Shown: one piece after another, positions 62,369-64,000 of the stretch | Numbering within the stretch: position 1 is the stretch's first letter | How the letters are laid out: each line of letters opens with the position of its first letter | Origin: UBA3775 sp964572955 | GTDB lineage: Bacteria > Bacillota > Clostridia > Lachnospirales > Lachnospiraceae | Assembly (NCBI GenBank): GCA_964572955.1 | Contig: CAZNGY010000002.1 | Location: 43,244 to 107,243 of the forward strand | Direction: 5' to 3' | Length of the DNA: 64,000 bases | Position numbers and translations under genes: made by a program | The notes under the pieces: generated by a model | What the model was told of the DNA's origin: nothing | The model's database searches: none | The model's input: only the letters and a program-made list of their open reading frames with translations

Positions 62369-64000
62369 ATGAAGTTCGGTTCTTTTGACGATTCCAGACG
62401 TGAGTACGTCATTACTTCACCCAGAACCCCTTATCCTTGGATCAACTACCTTGGAACTCAGGGATTCTTTTCATTAATTTCCAATACTGCAGGCGGTTAT
62501 TGCTTCTATAAAGATGCTCGTCTCCGCAGAATTACACGTTATCGTTATAACAATGTTCCTATTGATATGGGCGGACGTTACTTCTATATCAAGGAAAATG
62601 ACACTGTATGGAACCCTGGCTGGTCACCTGTTAAGACAGAGCTCGATGCTTACGAGTGCCGTCATGGTATGGGTTACACCGTAATTACAGGTAAAAAGAA
62701 TAATTTAAAGGCAGAAGTTACTTTCTTCGTACCACAGGATTATGACGGAGAAGTTCAGCAGGTTATACTTACAAACGAAAGCGATGCCGAAAAGACTTTC
62801 AAATTATTCTCATTTGCTGAGTGGTGTTTATGGGATGCACAGGATGACTGTACTAACTTCCAGAGAAACTTCTCAACAGGACGTGTTGAGGTAGTCGGCT
62901 CTACAATCTACCACAAAACAGAATACAGAGACAGACGTAACCACTACGCTTTCTACACCGTAAATGATGAAATCGACGGCTACGATACAGATCGTGACAC
63001 ATTCATCGGTCTTTACAACGGTTTTGAAAATCCACAGGCAGTAGCTGCAGGAAAAGCCGGAAATTCGTTTGCTGACGGATGGTCTCCAATTGCATCACAC
63101 TATAAAGAAATCACACTTGCACCTGGCGAAAGCAAAACTCTCGTTTTTATCCTTGGTTATGTAGAAAATGATTTTGACAAGAAATTTGAAGCTGACGGTC
63201 AGACAATCAATAAGGAAAAGGCACTTGCAATGATCGACAAGTACAACACTCCTGAAAAGGTTGCTGACGGACTTGCAGAACTCAAAGCTGCATGGGATAA
63301 GCTTCTCGGAATTATAAATGTAGATACTCCTGACGACAGAGTTGACAGAATGGTTAACATCTGGAATCAGTATCAGTGTATGGTTACATTCAACCTTTCT
63401 CGTTCCGCTTCCTACTTTGAATCAGGTATCGGCCGTGGAATGGGATTCAGAGATTCCAACCAGGATATCCTCGGATTTGTTCACCAGATTCCTGATCGTG
63501 CAAGAGAAAGACTTATTGACCTTGCCGCTACACAGCTTGAAGACGGCGGATGCTATCATCAGTACCAGCCTCTTACAAAGAAAGGCAACTCCGATATCGG
63601 CGGTGATTTCTCTGACGATCCATTATGGATGATTCTTTCCGTAGCTGCATACATTAAAGAAACAGGCGACTGGACAATTCTTGACGAGAAAGTTCCTTAT
63701 GACAATGATGAGTCAAAGGCTCAGACAATGCTCGATCACCTCACTGTTTCATTCTATCACATTGTAAACAACCTTGGACCTCACGGTCTTCCACTTGCAA
63801 TGCGTGCTGACTGGAACGACTGTATCAACCTTTCATGTTTCTCTGACAAGCCGGGCGAAAGCTTCCAGACTTACACCAACCCTAAGTTCGCTGCTGAGGG
63901 CGGTTACTCAAAGGTAGCTGAATCTGTAATGGTTGCTACACTCTTTACATACACCGGTCCTTCATATGTAGGAATCTTAAAACACCTTGGAAAAGACGAC
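62369..64000 (+). CDS. cellobiose phosphorylase, GH94 (partial, runs off right edge)
   Basis: 544 residues read to the window end without a stop; the full enzyme has about 810. Start ATG with GGAGGG 6 bases upstream. It cleaves cellobiose with phosphate to glucose 1-phosphate and glucose, inside the cell. GH94 features: an N-terminal beta-sandwich (NYLGTQGFFSLISNTAGGY), and in the (alpha/alpha)6 barrel ESGIGRGMGFRDSNQD, DGGCYHQYQPLTKKGNSDIG and RADWNDCINL, which carries the catalytic aspartate. Codon use is strongly biased, suggesting high expression. The growth on plant beta-glucans fits a gut or rumen bacterium. Confidence 0.95.
   Translation, partial: MKFGSFDDSRREYVITSPRTPYPWINYLGTQGFFSLISNTAGGYCFYKDARLRRITRYRYNNVPIDMGGRYFYIKENDTVWNPGWSPVKTELDAYECRHGMGYTVITGKKNNLKAEVTFFVPQDYDGEVQQVILTNESDAEKTFKLFSFAEWCLWDAQDDCTNFQRNFSTGRVEVVGSTIYHKTEYRDRRNHYAFYTVNDEIDGYDTDRDTFIGLYNGFENPQAVAAGKAGNSFADGWSPIASHYKEITLAPGESKTLVFILGYVENDFDKKFEADGQTINKEKALAMIDKYNTPEKVADGLAELKAAWDKLLGIINVDTPDDRVDRMVNIWNQYQCMVTFNLSRSASYFESGIGRGMGFRDSNQDILGFVHQIPDRARERLIDLAATQLEDGGCYHQYQPLTKKGNSDIGGDFSDDPLWMILSVAAYIKETGDWTILDEKVPYDNDESKAQTMLDHLTVSFYHIVNNLGPHGLPLAMRADWNDCINLSCFSDKPGESFQTYTNPKFAAEGGYSKVAESVMVATLFTYTGPSYVGILKHLGKDD

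Noticed and set aside
1..64000. CRISPR arrays, rRNA, tRNA, insertion sequences and prophage genes
   Set aside because: Looked for regularly spaced repeats, transposase or integrase-like proteins and cloverleaf-like segments; none found.

Overview
The window looks like chromosome from a low-GC anaerobic Firmicute, most likely a gut or rumen Lachnospiraceae (Clostridia). This rests on gene content, not on a search: an energy-converting (Ech) hydrogenase, an A-type flavodiiron protein, cellobiose phosphorylase, many membrane proteins headed by a zinc ribbon, a DUF896 protein, a Csp-like subtilase and strong GGAGG ribosome binding sites. There are no rRNA or tRNA genes, no CRISPR array and no recognisable transposase.

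Layout. 0-1.4 kb (minus): a LacI-type sensor-domain gene cut by the window edge, then a CorA channel with a possible switch in its leader. 1.6-12.5 kb (minus): one long gene string, AEC permease, echABCDEF, hypF, hypC, hypD, hypE, encoding a membrane [NiFe] hydrogenase and the assembly of its Fe(CN)2CO group. A small DtxR/MntR-type regulator diverges from it at 12.7 kb. 13-17.7 kb (minus): proB, proC, a homocysteine methyltransferase/methylene-THF reductase and a DMT permease, then a hotdog thioesterase. 17.8-27 kb: an ion transporter, a phosphatase-like protein, a ParB-like/BMP fusion (plus), DUF896, a REC-PAS-REC-GGDEF-EAL protein, a divergent shikimate kinase and FprA. 28.7-34.3 kb (minus): a cobalamin riboswitch followed by a wall-anchored alpha/alpha-barrel protein, a membrane-anchored DUF4430 protein and an ECF transporter (T, fused A-A', S). 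34.4-41.4 kb (minus): a heterodimeric ABC exporter, an acyl-ACP thioesterase and small membrane proteins. 41.6-51.6 kb (mostly plus): SGNH lipoprotein, BirA, GlpK, a lipase-like hydrolase, Dus and a YgiQ-type radical SAM protein. 51.7-58.8 kb (minus): an amino acid ABC transporter with fused binding protein and permease, a degenerate HD protein and a very large hybrid histidine kinase. 59-62.2 kb: two frameshifted genes, an FtsX-like permease (minus) and an S8 peptidase (plus). 62.4 kb to the edge: cellobiose phosphorylase, cut by the window end.

The most interesting system is the 28.7-34.3 kb cobalamin locus. Two adjacent genes encode separately the two folds that make up vertebrate intrinsic factor and transcobalamin: an alpha/alpha barrel built of prenyltransferase-like repeats, and a DUF4430 beta domain. 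One is predicted to be wall-anchored and the other membrane-anchored. With the riboswitch and ECF importer this reads as a Gram-positive surface capture-and-import line for corrinoids. Second is the Ech locus, whose large subunit ends exactly at its mature C-terminus and whose EchF is internally duplicated to four iron-sulfur motifs.
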